From the NCBI GenBank assembly GCA_019925105.1, contig JAHGAU010000013.1, positions 1,364,001 through 1,428,000 of the forward strand: DNA of 64,000 nt, read 5' to 3'. Numbering within the stretch: the stretch's first letter is position 1; the number at the start of each line of letters is the position of its first letter. Source of the DNA: Niebla homalea. Taxonomy: Eukaryota > Ascomycota > Lecanoromycetes > Lecanorales > Ramalinaceae. The notes below the pieces were generated by a model. That model saw only the letters and a list, made by a program, of their open reading frames with translations. It was not told the DNA's origin and ran no database searches. Positions 36,770 to 48,693 of this stretch are shown in pieces. The position numbers and the translations under genes were made by a program.

Positions 36770-37268
36770 TTTACTTACCCTTTATTTTTAGTTAACTATT
36801 TACCCCTTATTATTTAATTAAGTATTTACCCTTTGTTATTTAATTAGTCATTTACCCTTTATTTTTATGTTAATTATTTACACTTTATTATTTAATTAAT
36901 CTTATACTTTTTATTATTTAAGCAAGTATTTACCCTTTATTATTTAATTTTATCCCTTATTATTTATTTAAGTATTTATTACTTATTATTTAGTTTATTA
37001 TTTACCCTTTATTATTTAATTTACTATTTACCCTTTATTATTTAATTTATCATTTACCCTTTGTTATTCAATTAATAGTTTACCCTTTATTATTATATTA
37101 ACTATTTACACTTTATTATTTACCTTTTATTACTTACCCGTTATTATCCTTATTAAATTAAGGCCTTAATAGATAAATAATTAATTATCTTATTAATATA
37201 AAAGGGTTTTTCCCGGTTAAAGGTTATAGATAATAAGGGCTAAATCAAGTAAGGATTTCATTAAAAGT

Positions 37269-37963
37269 CTTGGTATAAAGAGGCCACGCTAACGGTTATC
37301 CTATACCAAGATATTTAAAAAATTATTTAAATAAAAAAATAAATAAGAAAAAGGAAATAAGTATTACTTATTATTATTAAGTAAATAATATATTTATTAA
37401 TATAAGCCGGATTATAATAATTCCGGTACCGTTATAACCGTTATTTTTTCTTTTTTTTTTTCTAAATTAAAAGATAAATAAAAAGGATTAATAATACTCG
37501 GATGCACCCAAAAATACCGTAAAACTAAAACTATAAGGTATATAGCTTAATACTATTATGGGTAATAATGGACGGATTTTTATTTTTCCGATACCGTTAA
37601 AAAGCCGAAATTTATACGAAAAAGTTAAATTACTATATTTCTCCGGGAATAGCCGAATAAAAGTTGAAAATTAACGTTAAAAGCAAACTTAATTATTAAC
37701 CACCAGGAATTCGAAATAATTTAAAAATCTATAACTAAATAAGGAGTTATCGGATTTAAGTAAGTAAAAGCTCGTTTTATAGGGCTTACCGGGCTCTATA
37801 ACTTTGCTACCAAAAGTTTCTAAATCGGTTTAAGAATTACCTCCAAGCAATCACTTTAAAAAATGATTGCCTAAAAGGCTAACACTTTTAGCCGCCGAGG
37901 TTTCCCCAGGAGGGGGAATGATTGCGTGGAGCCTACAAGCGATGAGTACTAGGTGATAGGGTA
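37269..37963 (-). mobile_element. Hairpin-bounded repeat copy 2, mirror copy
   Basis: This is the reverse complement of 28857-29545, with the same TATAAAAC-type box, the GCAATCA stem and the imperfect terminal stem, and small indels. Confidence 0.55.
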
Positions 37964-37984
37964 AAGATAGATAAAGGTAAATAT

Positions 37985-38064
37985 GGTAAAGGTAAAAGGT
38001 AAGGTAAAAGGTAAAAAGGTAAAAGGTAAAAGGTAAAAGGTAAAAGGTAAAAGGTAAAAGGTAG
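37985..38064. repeat. 7-bp microsatellite (GGTAAAA)n, mirror copy
   Basis: This is the reverse complement of the array at 28745-28834, but shorter and with irregular units, as expected for noisy short-repeat assembly. Confidence 0.85.
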
Positions 38065-39105
38065 GTATAAGGGGAGTCGAATAATAGGTAATAAATAAAG
38101 GGTATTTGGTTTGCTTTTGGGTATTAAGTAGATTGAGTAACTTAAGTATAATAAGAAAATCAGAAATTTAAAAGGAAGGAAGGGCTATTATATAGATAAA
38201 TTATTAATTAAGCCTTTATTAAGCCTATAACGATTATTTTAAAATAAATATGAGTTCTAAAACTTAAATATAGTTAAGCCTATTAATAATTTAAAAATAA
38301 AGCTGTATAAAGGGTGGCGGTGGCAATAGTGGTAACAATACAATAATTCAAAAATAAACCGGTTTAAACCGGGCTTACCGATATATTCATAATAATTTAA
38401 TAATCGGTAAATAGGAGTACCTTAAAGGGTATAAGTTAGTGGGGTATATCTTTATAAATAGCCTTTTATTATATTATTAAAAGGGGGTAATTATAATAAT
38501 AAGAATAATAGCTTTTTTCGGTTTTCTTAAACTACTTACTTAATACTTAAATATTTTAAAGTTTTAATTTAATATTATATATATTAATAATACCTATATT
38601 ACCGGATTAAAAGTATATAGGGGAAATATTAATAATAAGGAAGTTATTCATAATATAAATTAAAAGTTTTTAATATAAATAACGTTTTTAAATTTATATT
38701 TAGATATAATAAATGGATTTTTTTGATTTTTAACTTTATTTAAAAGCTATTTTTTTCTATATAATTCAATTTTTCCCGGTAAGTAAAAGGGTGGATAAAC
38801 CTTAATATATACCCCTTTAAATACTTTTTGGATTTTAACGCCGAAGTAACCCTATACTTAACCGGTTTTAATAAAGAAATCTAATAACGTTAATAGTTTA
38901 ATAATTAACCACCCGATTCATACGAATAAACCTAAATTTAAAAATTTATACTCAGATTTACGTCTTTTTATAGAAATTTTTATTATAGCGTATAAGGTAG
39001 AAGGTAAGGTAATAAGATAAATAAAGTTTTAATAATTATATCTTAAAACTTAATAACTTTATTATTAATATATCTCTTAAAGTACCCTTAAATTACGAAA
39101 AGGTC

Positions 39106-39785
39106 AATATAGGATAACGGTTAAGACTTTAACGTCGTTATCCTATATTAAGAATATTATAATATAATATTTATAATATTTAATTATTAAAAATACCGTA
39201 AATTCAATAAAATATTTAATAATATAATTATTAATAATACCCGGATTATAATATATCCGGCTTAAATTAATAATTATTTATTTATAGATATATTACGTTT
39301 AATAAATATAGTAAAGGATTAAAAAGAACTTAAATATACCTTATTAAAACTTAGAAATTTAACGGTAAAATATTCACCTTAATATTATTATAAGTAATAA
39401 TGGACGGAATTTCGTTTTTCCGATACCGTTAAAAAACCCTAAATTCAGGTTAAAAAATTAAATTATTATATTTTAACGGGGAACGGCGGGGTAAAAAGTA
39501 AGTTTTAGCGCCGGAAACGAACTTAAACTTAAAACCTCCAGAATTCCTAAATTTGGTAAAATCGATAATTAAATTACCCTTAACCGATCCAAAAATAGGG
39601 CTCGTTTTATAGCCCGTATTAAGCTCTATACCTTTCCCATATAAAGTTAAGGGATCCGGTCTGAAAAATACCTCCAACCCTTTATTTTTAAAAATGAACG
39701 GTTGAAGCCTCCATTCTTAACAATCGCGGAATTCCCCGGCGGGAAGAAATGAACGGTTGCAGGCTGCAACCGTTCACAACTAGGT
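39106..39785 (-). mobile_element. Hairpin-bounded repeat copy 1, mirror copy
   Basis: This is the reverse complement of 27011-27694. The 14-bp stem is at 39106-39119 / 39136-39149 and the 12-bp-arm palindrome at 39751-39775. Small differences in G/C runs create a 75-codon ORF here that is not open in the left arm. Confidence 0.6.
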
Positions 39786-42700
39786 GGTAGCTTTAAAATA
39801 TACTTTATAAAAATTAAGTTCTTTATATATTTTCTATTAAATATTTACGAAGTTTTATATCCGTTAAATTATTCTTAAAACGATTAATTACGTCTTTTAA
39901 TACATATTTAATTATTTTATTTATTATATTTTCCGGTTTTCCGGGTTTAATATTCTTTCCGTTTAAGTTATATATAATATAGAATATACGTTTATAATAA
40001 TTAAAAATAAAATTAATTCCTTAAAATAATACTTTAATATTATTCGCCGTTTACTTTGTAAAATTATTAAGATTTAATTTTAAGAATTCTTAACTTAATA
40101 ATTTTTAAAAGTTTTTTATATTTTCCTTTATAACGTTATTTATCGTTTTATTTATAAATAAAGTTTTAATTTCTAATTACTTAATTTAATACGTTACGTT
40201 TCCTTTAAGTTTTATATTTATTACGTTTATTTATTAATTAAAGGAAGTATCTTTTTTAGTTTTTTTTATACGTTATAGATTTATTTTTATATATTATTTA
40301 ATTTACCTTTTTATTCGTTTAATTCTTTTAATCTATAAAATAATATCTTAATCCCGGGTTATATTATAATTCTTTATTATAAAGTTTCCGATGATTTTAA
40401 GGTAAAAGTTAAAATTATTAATGGTATTACGGAGTTTTTTATATTTAACTTTATTATTATTATTAAGGAAGATACCTAAAATTATTTAAATATTTCCTTT
40501 ATTTCATATATATTAATTAATTTCCTTTTAAATTTAAAGGATTAAGGGATTCTTAATAATATTTTACTATTTTTTAAGGAAAGGCTAATAAAATTTATTA
40601 TTAAGTAATCCTTTATAATACTTATAACTATTAATAAATACGGAATGGCCCTATAATTTATATAAATTTATCCTGATTTTTCTGTTTTTTATTTAATATA
40701 AAGTAAAAAGGTATATATTTTTTTTAATAAAGGAAATAAAACAATAATAAAAAGGGCAATAATACCGTAATTGATTCCTTGGTTTATATAATAATACTTA
40801 ACTTTACTTTTTTTTATTTTAAGGATATTAAAATATATATAAAATAAAATGCCTTATTATTAATATATTATTAATATTAATAAAAGTATTTTAAGGAAAG
40901 GCATTTATAGTTACTTTGAGTAATTATGTTTTATTTTTATCCTTTTACCTTTTTTTTTTTTTTTTTAAGGAAAAAGTTAAGTTAATATATTATCGTATAA
41001 CGTTAATAGGGGTTTTTTTAGTTTCTTAAATTATTATATAAGTATATATAAATAATAACTTATTATAAGTTTATATTTCCTTTTTAAATTAAAATAGGTT
41101 CTAGTTATTTATTCTGGTTTTTTCTGCCTTTTATACGGGAAAGCCTTAAGGAAAATACCGTCGGATTAAGTAAATCTCGTATTAATAACCGCTATATATT
41201 ACTATTAATATTCTTAATATATATACGATATAATTATTATTATAAATATATTTATTTCTATTCTTTTTTATTAGTTCCTTTAATCGGTTTTATTATTTAT
41301 TTCTTTTTATTATTTACTCTTTTAGTTTACTTTTTAACTTTTCAATTTTCAATTATTCGATTTATAGCTTAAAATAAAGGGCCTATTATGTCCAGCCAGC
41401 GTATTATATGGTTTACGGTTATTTCCCAGGAATTCTAAAGATTAATTTAAACCTCCATAAATAATTTAAAAACTTAATTATTGCTTAAATAACTTTTAAT
41501 TTAATAATTTACGTTTTAATAAGAAGTATTTCTTTAAGAAATATATACGATTATTTAAGCCTTATTAAGGAATCTTATTTTTATTATCCTTATTATTAAG
41601 ATATACGGTTTAATTCAATTATTTTAATAATTATTAAAAGGTTTTATACGTTTATTAATATTAAGGTACCCGGTATTATTTACGGGTCTTAAAGATCGCT
41701 TATCCGGTATAAAATAATCTTTAAGATTAACTTTATGTTTCCAGGGAATATATATAATATTTTAAACTAAATTAAGGAATCTTATTTATAATAAATAAAT
41801 TGGTTATTCGGAATCGTTTTATAAGACTTACGGTTTAATTACTTGGGATAATTTAATAAGACTTATAATTTAATCGGGTTTAATTATTCATATTAATTTA
41901 ATAAGTTTTATATTTCGGTTATTATAATTATTAATTATTAAATAATAGTTTTATATTATTTAAAATAACTAATTTTTTTCTATTTTTTTTTCTTTAATTA
42001 CTTTAGTTTTTTTTATTTTAAGAAAGCGGTTTATATTAATATATAAATTGTAATTTCCTTAGCGATAATTTAGAATATCCGGTAATATATATAATTATTT
42101 CTTAATTAAAGTTTAGGCCCGTCGTTAATATAAAGGGTATTACTATTTTTTTATAATTAAAACGCTTTAAAAAAGCTATTATTTTCCTTTATTTCCACAT
42201 TTTTAATAATTAATAATTGATTAATAAATATTAATAATATTTTACCGATACGTATAAACGGGGTCCCCGTATTAATTAAGGGTAATAATAAGAATATCCG
42301 AATAAGGATATTTGGAAAAAAAAGTTACTTAAATACCCTTATTTTTCTCGATTTTAATATTTATTTAATAGGTAAATAATAGTCGGGAATATTTTATAAA
42401 TATATATAAATTTATAGCTTATTACTTTCGTTATATATATATAATATAATAATAATCAAGGTTGGTTTTTATAATATTTTTATAGTTTTCATTACTATTA
42501 ATTAAGGAAAAAAACACAATAAGTTATTTACGATTTAATCGTACAACTAAACCGAATTCCTTAATATATATAAGTAAATAAAAAGCCTTCTTAAAACCGC
42601 CAGAAAAAGTAAAAAGGAAAGAAAGAGTAAAAGTGATAAAATAATAGGTAATAATAAAGTATAATTAAAGATAAGCCGCAGCCCTTATATAAGTTAATAA

Positions 42701-43138
42701 AATATAGGTTATTTACTATAATAATCCGTTATCCCTTTTCCTTTTAAAGTATATATAAATTGATTCCACCCTTAATTAGCCCTTTTAATGTTTCCATTCC
42801 TTTATGCACCTATCCGCAAGTTTAATGTCTTCCATGCTCTCCCCCTTTCCAACTTCCGATAAATAAGTTTTTTACTTAGCTTTTAAGTTCTTTATTTATT
42901 TTATAGTATTTTAAACAGGTTTCTTATTTAGCTTTTTCTTAAGTTCCTAATTGATTTTATAGCGTTTCTAGGTAATAATAATTGGAGAATACGTAAAACC
43001 GGATATAATTTTTAATAAACGGGTCTTTTACTTAACTTTTAACTTCTCTTTTTATCGATTATATAATATATTTAGGTAATAAGAATAGGAGGATATATAA
43101 ATCGGGTATAGCTTTTTAATAAACGGTTTTTTTATCCA

Positions 43139-43302
43139 ACTTATAGGTTCTTTATTTATTTTATAGTATTTTAAACGGCTTTTTTACTTAACTTATAGGT
43201 TCTTTATTTATCTTATAGTATTTTAAACGGCTTTTTGCTTAATTTATAAGTTCTTTATATATCTTATAGTATTTTAGATGGCTTTCTTACTTAACTTATA
43301 AG
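43139..43302. repeat. 52-bp tandem repeat, mirror copy
   Basis: This is the reverse complement of the three-unit array at 23496-23651. Confidence 0.75.
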
Positions 43303-43719
43303 TTCTCCCTTTATTAATTACGTAATATCTTTAAATAATAATAATAAGAAAATACGTAGATTAAATATAACCTCCGATAAACGGGTTTCTTACTTAATTT
43401 ATAGGTTTTTATTTAAAGTATAATATTTTAAGGCTTATTATATTATAATAAAAGTATATATATATTAAGCGTTACGGAATATCGGGGATTATGTTTAAGA
43501 TAAGGAGGTTAATTCTCCGGGATTACATTAAATATAAAGAAGTTAACTCTTAAGTTTATTATATAAATTATAGGATTTCAGGGCGTATTATTATTAAGGT
43601 ATATATATATTGGGTATTATTTTTACTAAAAACGGGCCATAAAACTGGCTAAAGGGCTAACTATTAAACCGGAAAAATATAGGAGGGTAAATAAGTCCGG
43701 TATATCAGTAAATCTGCGA

Positions 43720-44290
43720 CCTGTTTAGATCGAGTAGCCAAAAAAAGGAATTTATTCACTCAGATCGCTCTAAGTCACTTACGAGAATCCCAGAAAACTT
43801 ACGAGCGCTCCGAGCGGTCCCGAGCAGGTAAAAAAAGTTTAAAATAAAAATGTTTAAAACGGTAAAATAATGATTTTTATTTTTTATAAATTTTAATTAA
43901 GCTTTCTTGGTAACGGGTATAGCCGTAACCCCCTATATACCGTAATATTCAACGTTTTTTAAAATTAATTATAGATTTAAGTTTTTTAGCTAAAAGTTAC
44001 CTTAATAATTAATAATTTATCCTAAAGGGGGGGGTAGTCAAAGGGGGTAATTTAATTAAAAAAACGTTAAGTTAAAAAAAAAAGTAAAACTTATAAGAAT
44101 CCAGGAAACTTATAAGTAAGCCGGATACTCGTAAGCACTTAAAGTACTTAAAGGCCAAGCGAGGGGGGGATATAAGTTCAACCTGCTTAACCTGCTCGCT
44201 TGCACTCGAGTGCTTATATGCTGGTCCACAAATTTGCAGATATAAGGTAAGTTGAAAAGGGAAGGAGGGAGGTAAATAAGTAAGTAAGTC
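43720..44290. repeat. Pair of GC islands, mirror copy
   Basis: This is the reverse complement of 22540-23110, with the same CGAGCAGG/CCTGCTCG boxes and shortened T/A runs. Confidence 0.45.
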
Positions 44291-44936
44291 GGGGCGTATT
44301 TAAATATTAATAAATAAATAGGCTTAACTTTATTATATTATAATTATAAAAGCTTTTAGATAAATTAATTATATTTTTTATTAAGAAAAGTTTAAGGAAG
44401 TATTATAAGGAAGTAGGAAATAACGATTATTATATTCCTTTAACCTTTAAAGGGCTACTTTATAAATAATATTAAAAGAAAAAAATTTAAAAAGAAATTT
44501 TAACGGAAAAGATTAATTTTTCTTAAAACTTAATAAAGCTATAGTGGATTTAATTAATTAAATATTTTTATTATAATATATAAACGTACGGGAAAAGGAA
44601 TACGTTTAAAAACGATTAATTATAATTAATTAAATATTTTTATTATATTATATAAATATACGGAAAAAGAATATAATTAAAGGTAATTAATTATAATGAA
44701 TTAAATATTTTATTATATTACTTTTACTTAAAAGTAATATTATAAAGAGATTATATAATTAAATATTTTCTTTCCTTTATAGTCGTATTATATTACGGAT
44801 ATTACCGTTCGTTTCGCCGTTTTAAACTATATAATTTTCATCGTAACCGTATTGTAATCCGCGTTACTTTTTTTTGGGAAATATTACCCGATTTTTCACC
44901 AAGTCCGTCTAACCTTAACCCGGACGCCTGAATAAT

Positions 44937-45053
44937 TAGCTCCCGGGGGGGGTTGGCGCATATACCTACCATGCGTACACCACCCATATCATAGCTACCT
45001 TCATAGCTATTATTCATTCATTACTAGGACCTACCTACTTTAGTACCCTAACA
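44937..45053 (-). mobile_element. Truncated LTR-like repeat, mirror copy
   Basis: This is the reverse complement of 21732-21845. The central G run is longer here (seven or more G) than on the left. Confidence 0.6.
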
Positions 45054-45143
45054 CCTATTTTCCGTTAATTTTTACTATAAATATAAAAGCTTACAATTCA
45101 GCTGATATTTATAGCATTATACCGGGCTGCTGTTTTTACAGTT

Positions 45144-46788
45144 ATTAATGATTACCTTATTGTAAACGGCGGCTTCGCAGGCTATGTCGTAGCCTCCCGC
45201 CTGAAAGAAACGATCCGTCGCTTAGTATCTCCATTGTTGAGACTGGGCCCAATGAGCACGACCATCCTCTGATAACGGAACCGATGGGGGCAATGCAGCT
45301 CAACGACAGTGACTTCCAGTACAATATGAAATCTGTGCCTCAAAAGCACTTGAATGGTCTCGAAGTCTACCAAGCAGCGGGAAAGCTTCTTTCTGGCGGA
45401 ACGTCGGTGTAGGCAGAGAAGGCCCATGTCGTAACCATAAGCTGGCTTTGCTTAACTTCCACGTAGAAAGTACGCAGCCTGGACCAGAGGTGATCGAGAG
45501 GATTACGATGTGTTGGCCAACATGGTTAATGGTAAGCGCTTGAGTTACAATGGCCAGCTTCCCTACTTTCGGAAAACCGAAACTCATCATGACCCTCAAG
45601 CAGATCCTGAGCAGCATGGCTTCAGTGGGCCTATCCACTTCACATCAGCGCTTGACTGCACGTATCCACTGACGGAACAAATGCGTAATTCATACTTGAA
45701 GATAGGCGTCAAATCTATCGCTGACCAAAACGGCGGCGATAATAAGGCATAACGCCTCATGTCGAAAAATTGGCACAAAGGCAAGCGCCAGCCAGCTGGT
45801 AAAGCCTACGGGCTCGAAGGTGTTGAGGTCAAAACTAGTACAACAGTCAAAGAGTTCTGCCCGAGAAAGTCCATGGTGGCATTGCAAAGGCTTATGGTAT
45901 AGAGCTGCTCTCCGGAGAATTTATATTTGCGAAAAGAGAGGTAATTGTTTGCCGTAGGGCTCTTCGCTCTCCTCAACTTCTTATGTTCTCAAGTATTGGG
46001 CCTAAAAATGTACTCAATACATACAATATATTAACTTCAGTCGACTCACCTTAGGTAGGCAAAAACCTGTTTGACCATGGTGCTGTTACCCAGTTTTATC
46101 TGCGCGCCGTCTCCCGCCTTCATGAGCGCTTCACCAGATTGCATTGAAGGCTTTCCGACAGATTATATCATCGCCGAGACCGTGCCTACGCTTCCTTTTA
46201 CTGGCCTTGCAGATCGATCATCCTCATAAAGAAATCACGAACATTTATTCTCAAATTGCCCCGGCGCGAGCTCACTACGAGATCATACCGATGTACGCAC
46301 CTACCGAAGTACCCTTAACAGGCATGAATATCACACGACGGTAGCATCATCAGTATTTCAATTATAAATCTACTGCCAACCTCCCGAGGCAGCATCACCT
46401 TATCTTCTAGCGATCCGAAGGATGCTCCAGTCATCGATCAAGTTACTACGCTACGGAAGCTGATCGTGTCATCCTGCGTACGGCACTCCGCCGCAACATG
46501 TCCGCTTTTGTGGTGACCGGAGAAGTTCCTCCGCCCAACTACCCCTTTTTGACTTCGACGTCATCGAATAATGAGCTGGATGCGCGTGTGCAGAGATGCG
46601 CGGGTTCATTTGCTCATTTTGCCGGCTCGTGCGGCATGGGTCCATTGGTGGATGCAGAGGGCAGGGTCAGAGGTGTGGGAGGGCTGAGGGTCATGGATGC
46701 AAGTGTTATACCAACGCCTATCAGTGCGCACACCATGGTGGCAGTGTACGCTCTTGCAGAGCAAATGGCCGACATTATTGCGGAATGA
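45144..46788 (+). pseudogene. GMC oxidoreductase pseudogene, mirror copy
   Basis: It has the same ordered fragments as 19994-21641, read on the plus strand from the dinucleotide-fold remnant to the C-terminal domain. It shares the ancestral stops and frameshifts and adds new ones: a two-base loss at about 46329 (ATATCACACG where the left has CCC) and another near 46440 split the C-terminal domain into two ORFs. Confidence 0.88.
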
Positions 46789-47716
46789 AATTACATCTTT
46801 GGAAATCTTCACCACAGTGTTGCTGGGATAGATCACTTTGTATTGGTTTCCCAGACCCAGACCAGATCGCAGATGCTATGAGTACGTTGATTTATCTTAT
46901 CACGAAATGCAGCACTGTGAGTGGTCTCAGCTTCTTGTAAGGATTTGATTCCAAGCAAAGTCTTTTTCAGACGGTGAATATGATTGGGGATGCTTGATAG
47001 ATCCTGGTACATAGTTCGCTCGAATTATCAAGCTGATGATATTGTCTCTGGACGTTGTACTTTTGGTTCTCACGGATCTGGCGAAGTTGTGTCATCATGG
47101 AGAGTGGCTGCTGAGCCCTTTTTCATTCAGGCAGCTCCACCCGTGAATGCTTACCCTCGCACAAATTACCTTATTGAGGAAAGATCATTGCATCGAAGAA
47201 TGGTGTAACGTAATGCTTATGTTTGTTTGCCTCGGGACTGGCTGCGTTTGGTGCTCAGTTGACGTGAGGAAGAAGTTGAGTACAATCAGAATAGGATTCT
47301 CGAATACGATACCACGACATAATACATGCACAAGCAGCTCATCCGACGATAACTATAGCTCTGCCTCTGCAAGATTTCAGCAGAGCGATAAATCAAAACA
47401 AGTCTAGGCTCCTAGTCGACTTTGATGATTTGCGATTCCAGTGCGCAAGATTATGAAATAAAACCCATATGGTGGTCATTTTTAACAGTCTTAAGATACT
47501 GCACTGAGAGTCCCACTGTACACCTAAGGCGAAGCAGCGCCAGCCCCACAAGGGCCTATTGATCATTCAGTCCTGGACTCGTTCATAACGCGTCCAAATC
47601 TCTTCATACTATACAGTGGCAATTCAAGTCCAAAAGTGGAGGGTCGCTCATGCAACATTGACCCTAGATCCGTCTGGTGAAGAGATTTTACGGTTTGTAG
47701 AGACAGAAAGTGCGAC
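46789..47716. other. Region without a confident gene, mirror of 19065-19993
   Basis: Overlapping short plus-strand ORFs (46984-47208 and 47147-47407) have no recognisable domain. Confidence 0.4.
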
Positions 47717-48693
47717 CTAGGTTACGTTAAGGGCTCTATATTAGTGATCCCAATATCACTACGCTGCTTCTTATGCGTAACGATGCTCGCGCATGCATTC
47801 CATTTTCGTCAGCTTGAACATAAATATGAAGGACCATTGGCGCAAATCCATGATCAGCATAGTACTTTCGAGCAGACTCTAGAACAAGCTTGACTTCCAA
47901 CCGAGTCACTTGCAATGCGCCCTCAGCCTTGTTGTACGTCCAGTCCCCATAAAATGGAGCCCCTTCTGTATTGTTTGCGTAAAATTGCTGGATTTCTCGG
48001 CCAAAGTCGCCCGGTCTTCGCAAATTTGGTGACGAATTGGCTTGATCGAGCAAACCTTCTATAGCAGCGGTCGAAAGTTCCTCGGAGGGCCAAGCAGTGC
48101 CATTAGCCCGGATTTTGTTTGAAGTCGAGCTGAAGACATCAAACTGGACTGGTATTACTATCACCTTTTCAAATCTAATTGGAATTTGACGTTGCCACCA
48201 AATGAGATGTCGCCTTGGCATGGGCGTTCATTCAGATTTGACTCAGTCTCATAGTAGAAATATAGGTATAATTCATCGATGATGGCAGTGCCTGTCCTGT
48301 AGTCAAGTGCAGGTCCTCCACGCATTGGATATTGCATTTTTAGTGCAGTATCACCACTGAGAAAACTTGATGGACTATCCTCGCCAAGTTCCTGGGAGGC
48401 CGGCTTCTTCTCCATGGCATTGAGCAGAATTGCCAGGTTAGCGCTATTCGTGCCTTTGTCGTATCGCGTTGTGATATCACAGGAGCCTGAGTAGACGTAT
48501 TCGATTCCATCACACAATGCAGTAAAGCTAAACGACTGGCGACTGCTGCATATTAGGTCTGCCTAAGAACGATAAACCAGACTATCAGGTGTCCGCACCT
48601 TGGGTTGTTCATGCTAGTACTTTGGGCCATCATACTCTCCAGTGTTGGGCAAAGGAGTGCAACGAGCAATGTGGAAAGTATTGTAATCCTCAT
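47717..48693 (-). CDS. Secreted protein of unknown function, frameshifted mirror copy
   Basis: This is the mirror of 18085-19064. The signal-peptide exon and intron (48598-48528) are preserved. The reading frame breaks in two A runs, one in the codons after FQLDLK and one after QADE, where this arm has four A and the left arm five. It is probably sequence noise rather than biological loss, since the left copy is open. Confidence 0.65.

Larger units (their letters stand above)
33608..45143. repeat. AT-rich, RIP-like degraded repeat block (right half)
   Basis: This mirrors 21642-33213, pyrimidine-rich on the plus strand to about 37150. The single ORF above 60 codons (39450-39677, minus) falls inside the mirror of the hairpin-bounded repeat and is absent on the left because of small length differences, so it is probably fortuitous. 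No gene is recognisable. Confidence 0.85.

Noticed and set aside
39450..39677. 75-codon ORF in the right AT-rich half
   Set aside because: It lies in a repeat copy and is not open in the mirror position; small run-length differences create it.
21642..45143. Mitochondrial DNA insertion or centromere
   Set aside because: AT-richness suggested both, but no mitochondrial gene, tRNA or rRNA is recognisable, and nothing in the sequence alone supports centromere function.
45690..45887. Separate short gene opposite the GMC pseudogene
   Set aside because: The minus-strand ORFs here are antisense shadows of the GMC fragments.
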